Shown: in pieces, positions 5,857 to 7,456 of the stretch
How positions within the stretch are numbered: the stretch's first letter is position 1
How the letters are laid out: every line of letters starts with the position of its first letter
DNA from: an uncultured Thermoanaerobacterales bacterium
GTDB lineage: Bacteria > Bacillota > Clostridia > Christensenellales > UBA1242
Reading direction: 5' to 3'
DNA length: 7,456 nucleotides
Assembly (NCBI GenBank): GCA_949840475.1
Contig: CATKXA010000046.1
Location: 1-7,456, forward strand
The notes under the pieces: model-generated
Databases searched by the model: none
Seen by the model: only the letters and a program-made list of their open reading frames with translations
Told to the model about the DNA's origin: nothing
Program-made: the position numbers and the translations under genes

Positions 5857-6381
5857 ATGGTTGAAAATATAGCCATAGTAGGCCTCAATAGAGAACAATC
5901 ATATGAAGTAGCAAAACAAGTTGCTACTCAGCTTGATATGTACTTTTTTGACTCCTTAGAGCTTTTTGAGTTTGATAATATTCCAAGAACTTTAAGTCAG
6001 ATGCTAGAAGAGTATGGCGAGGCGTACTTTAGGAAAAAGGAGAAGAGCATTTTAAAGTATGCGTGTAACTTTAGTGAAACAGTTATTCATTTAGAAAGTG
6101 GCATGGCTAATGACATGAACAATTTTAAAACTGTTAAGTCTAACTGCTTGCTAATATATATTCATCAAAGTAGTACGAAAATTAAAGCACAGATAACAAA
6201 AACTCAGTATAAGACCAAAGAATTAAGAAAGATGTTTGATATTACCAAAGTTCAGATAGACAAGAGAATAGAAAGACTAAAAAAAGAGGCAGATATAGTT
6301 GTTGATGCTTCCCGTGGTTCAGACATGAAGATTGCTAGTGATATATTAAGGTCTATCAAAAATTATTACAATGTTATTTAG
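5857..6381 (+). CDS. Shikimate-kinase-fold protein, probable pseudoenzyme
   Basis: The 174-residue length and layout match shikimate kinase, but the nucleotide-binding motif is gone. Where the family has GxxGxGKS after the first strand, this protein has GLNREQSY (9-16), lacking the glycines and the lysine. Other family landmarks remain: a strand followed by FFDSLELFE (30-38; D32 matches the metal and shikimate aspartate), YGEAYFRKKE (53-62; R59 matches the shikimate arginine), and RLKKEADIVVDA (140-151), which matches the end of the family. The GGG substrate loop is replaced by ESG (80-82). It therefore probably keeps the fold without kinase activity, perhaps binding a ligand or partner. ATG 5857 follows AAGGAG at 5845-5850, overlapping the previous stop, so it is translated in the same unit. 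The assignment is by motif comparison and should be checked by structure prediction. Confidence 0.7.
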   Translation: MVENIAIVGLNREQSYEVAKQVATQLDMYFFDSLELFEFDNIPRTLSQMLEEYGEAYFRKKEKSILKYACNFSETVIHLESGMANDMNNFKTVKSNCLLIYIHQSSTKIKAQITKTQYKTKELRKMFDITKVQIDKRIERLKKEADIVVDASRGSDMKIASDILRSIKNYYNVI

Positions 6382-6390
6382 TAAAGGGTA

Positions 6391-6418
6391 TTTACAAATA
6401 AAAAAATATATGTATAAT
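6391..6418 (+). promoter_or_regulatory. Promoter of the 81-residue gene
   Basis: TTTACA (6391-6396) and a perfect TATAAT (6413-6418) are 16 bases apart. The predicted start at about 6425 immediately precedes the Shine-Dalgarno AAGGA (6426-6430), giving a leader of about 14 bases. No terminator is visible between the preceding stop codon and this promoter, so read-through from the upstream operon is also possible. Confidence 0.7.
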
Positions 6419-6438
6419 TTAAGATAAGGATAATTGAT

Positions 6439-6684
6439 ATGGAAAATTTTGTTATTAAAAATGGAATTAAATATCGCTGGGTTGACGGAAACACTTTGGT
6501 CCGCGTTTGGGGCGAGGAAGCTGTTAATGACGAATTATACGGCAGTGGTTTTTCTGCGAAACTTTCTGCTTTTATTGCGAAAAGAGATGCTTTACTTTTA
6601 GAAGAAAGCAAAAATAGAAAGCCGAAGCCTATCATCAATAAGAAAAAATCAGAACCAACAGATGAATTAAATCTTGGTGCTTAA
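6439..6684 (+). CDS. Small protein of unknown function
   Basis: I do not recognise this 81-residue protein. The N-terminal half (1-50) looks folded. It has the aromatic, beta-like segment IKYRWVDGNTLVRVWG (10-25) and then a probably helical stretch, SAKLSAFIAKRDALLLEES (39-57). The C-terminal 25 residues are charged and proline-containing (NRKPKPIINKKK then SEPTDELN) and are likely disordered. It has no cysteine, no signal peptide and no membrane segment, so it should be cytoplasmic. It is credible as a gene because it has its own promoter, a Shine-Dalgarno eight bases before the ATG, and a terminator that begins within its stop codon. A frame on the opposite strand over the same bases lacks such signals. 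It lies between the pseudo-shikimate kinase gene and lgt, which gives no firm hint of function. Confidence 0.8.
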   Translation: MENFVIKNGIKYRWVDGNTLVRVWGEEAVNDELYGSGFSAKLSAFIAKRDALLLEESKNRKPKPIINKKKSEPTDELNLGA

Positions 6685-6712
6685 AATTCTAAACATTGTT
6701 TAGAATTTTTTT
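6683..6712 (+). terminator. Rho-independent terminator after the small gene
   Basis: AAAATTCTAAAC (6683-6694) pairs perfectly over 12 bases with GTTTAGAATTTT (6698-6709) around the loop ATT, and Ts run 6706-6712. It overlaps the TAA of the small gene (6682-6684). It insulates lgt from upstream transcription, consistent with lgt having its own promoter. The stem is AT-rich, so its strength is moderate. Confidence 0.85.
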
Positions 6713-6793
6713 ATTTCAAAATCTGACAAAGTTTATTGCGTTTAAACGTTAAAATGTAAAAAAAAGTTAATTGTCTTATATAAATTGCATTTT

Positions 6794-6805
6794 CACACAG
6801 GTGTG
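6794..6805. promoter_or_regulatory. Palindromic site upstream of the lgt promoter
   Basis: CACAC-AG-GTGTG is a perfect 12-base interrupted palindrome ending 17 bases before the lgt -35 hexamer. A second perfect palindrome, CGTTTAAACG, lies at 6739-6748. Either could be an operator. Neither recurs elsewhere in the window, and short palindromes are common by chance in AT-rich DNA. Confidence 0.3.
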
Positions 6806-6822
6806 TAGTAAATAATTTGTAG

Positions 6823-6851
6823 TTGACATCAATGCTTAATATTAATATAAT
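6823..6851 (+). promoter_or_regulatory. Consensus sigma-A promoter of lgt, leaderless
   Basis: TTGACA (6823-6828) and TATAAT (6846-6851) are both perfect consensus hexamers with the optimal 17-base spacer. Counting seven bases on from the last base of the -10 gives 6858, which is the A of the lgt ATG. There is no Shine-Dalgarno sequence upstream of that ATG; the preceding bases are only A and T. Confidence 0.88.
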
Positions 6852-6857
6852 AAATAT

Positions 6858-7456
6858 ATGAATGAGATATTGCTAAATAGAGTGGCTTTTAGTATATTTG
6901 GTGTGGATATTTACTTTTATGGAATACTCATAACCCTTGCTATTATTGTTGCGTTTTTAATAGCGTTTGCACTTTGCAAGAGAAAAAATATTCCTTTGTC
7001 TACGCCTTATGACATTTTGATAGCCATACTGCCGCTTGGAATTATTTGTGCGAGATTGTTTGCTGTTTTGTTTGATAGTTCACTTTCCATAACAGACTAT
7101 TTTAAGTTCCGCGAGGGTGGTATGAGTATTCTTGGTGCTATCATTGGTGGAGCTATTGGTATAACAATTTTATGCATTGTAAAAAAGCGTAAATTTTTAG
7201 AAATTACTGATATTGTATGCGTTGTCTTAATCTTGGCACAAGCTATTGGTAGGTGGGGAAACTACTTCAACGGCGAGCTTTATGGACAAGAGATATTAGA
7301 CCCCGCTTATCAAGTCTTCCCAATAGCTGTAAAAATCGGCGAACAATTTTTTGAAGCATTATTCTTTTATGAAAGTATGCTAAACCTTGTTGGCTTTGTG
7401 GTACTGATATGTCTATATTGGTTTATTAAAAATAAAGGCGTTGCAACTGCTGTGTA
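6858..7456 (+). CDS. lgt: Prolipoprotein diacylglyceryl transferase, 3' end missing
   Basis: Lgt transfers diacylglycerol from phosphatidylglycerol to the lipobox cysteine of prolipoproteins in the cytoplasmic membrane, the first step of lipoprotein maturation. The frame is open from 6858 to the window end, giving 199 residues of a family of about 260-300. Hydrophobic segments alternate as expected (about 20-40, 52-72, 90-108, 118-130, 173-190). Landmarks are YFYGILITLA (19-28), GGMSILGAIIGG (87-98) and the signature GRWGNYFNGELYG (131-143), with R132 matching the essential E. coli R143. At the position of the conserved E. coli H103 there is leucine (L92). The C-terminal domain with the second essential arginine is not in the window. 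The ATG is chosen because it begins the homology and coincides with the predicted transcript start. Confidence 0.93.
   Translation, partial: MNEILLNRVAFSIFGVDIYFYGILITLAIIVAFLIAFALCKRKNIPLSTPYDILIAILPLGIICARLFAVLFDSSLSITDYFKFREGGMSILGAIIGGAIGITILCIVKKRKFLEITDIVCVVLILAQAIGRWGNYFNGELYGQEILDPAYQVFPIAVKIGEQFFEALFFYESMLNLVGFVVLICLYWFIKNKGVATAV

Noticed and set aside
6378..6638. Minus-strand hydrophobic frame opposite the 81-residue gene
   Set aside because: The plus-strand gene has promoter, ribosome site and terminator. The antisense frame has none, and its apparent hydrophobic C-terminus comes from the AT-rich promoter region.

Overview
The window comes from the chromosome of an AT-rich, low-GC Gram-positive bacterium, most likely an uncultured clostridial lineage of the Bacillota. 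Support for this is strong AGGAG-type ribosome binding sites, consensus sigma-A promoters, a four-cysteine (zinc-type) ribosomal protein S4, and an L17 with a large internal insertion, a form I recall from gut Clostridia. The exact taxon cannot be fixed from sequence alone.

Region 1 (1-2883) is the distal part of the alpha ribosomal-protein operon: rpsM (5' end outside the window), rpsK, rpsD, rpoA and rplQ. All lie on the + strand, 10-18 bases apart, each with a clear Shine-Dalgarno site that often overlaps the preceding stop codon.

Region 2 (2884-3630) has no credible gene. It starts with a strong hairpin terminator for the alpha operon. That hairpin is the first unit of a degenerate tandem array (about 2873-3300) in which two structured modules alternate (A1-B1-A2-B2), each ending in a T-tract. 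The array seems to be a duplication that includes the last codons of rplQ. It is followed by a GC-rich palindromic repeat (about 3321-3407) that resembles an interspersed repeat of gut Firmicutes, and then by unassigned sequence leading to a promoter.

Region 3 (3583-6381) is a three-gene transcription unit: a patatin-like phospholipase, a membrane-anchored ComEC-type metallo-beta-lactamase-fold protein with a TTG start, and a shikimate-kinase-fold protein whose P-loop and GGG motif are lost (a likely pseudoenzyme). The shared operon suggests a common, unknown, envelope-related role.

Region 4 (6391-7456) holds an 81-residue protein of unknown function with its own promoter and terminator, then lgt (prolipoprotein diacylglyceryl transferase), cut by the window end. 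The lgt promoter is a perfect TTGACA-17-TATAAT whose predicted start site is the A of the ATG, so the lgt mRNA is probably leaderless. The observations most worth a second look are the repeat array, the degenerate shikimate kinase in its operon, and leaderless lgt with a substituted conserved histidine.
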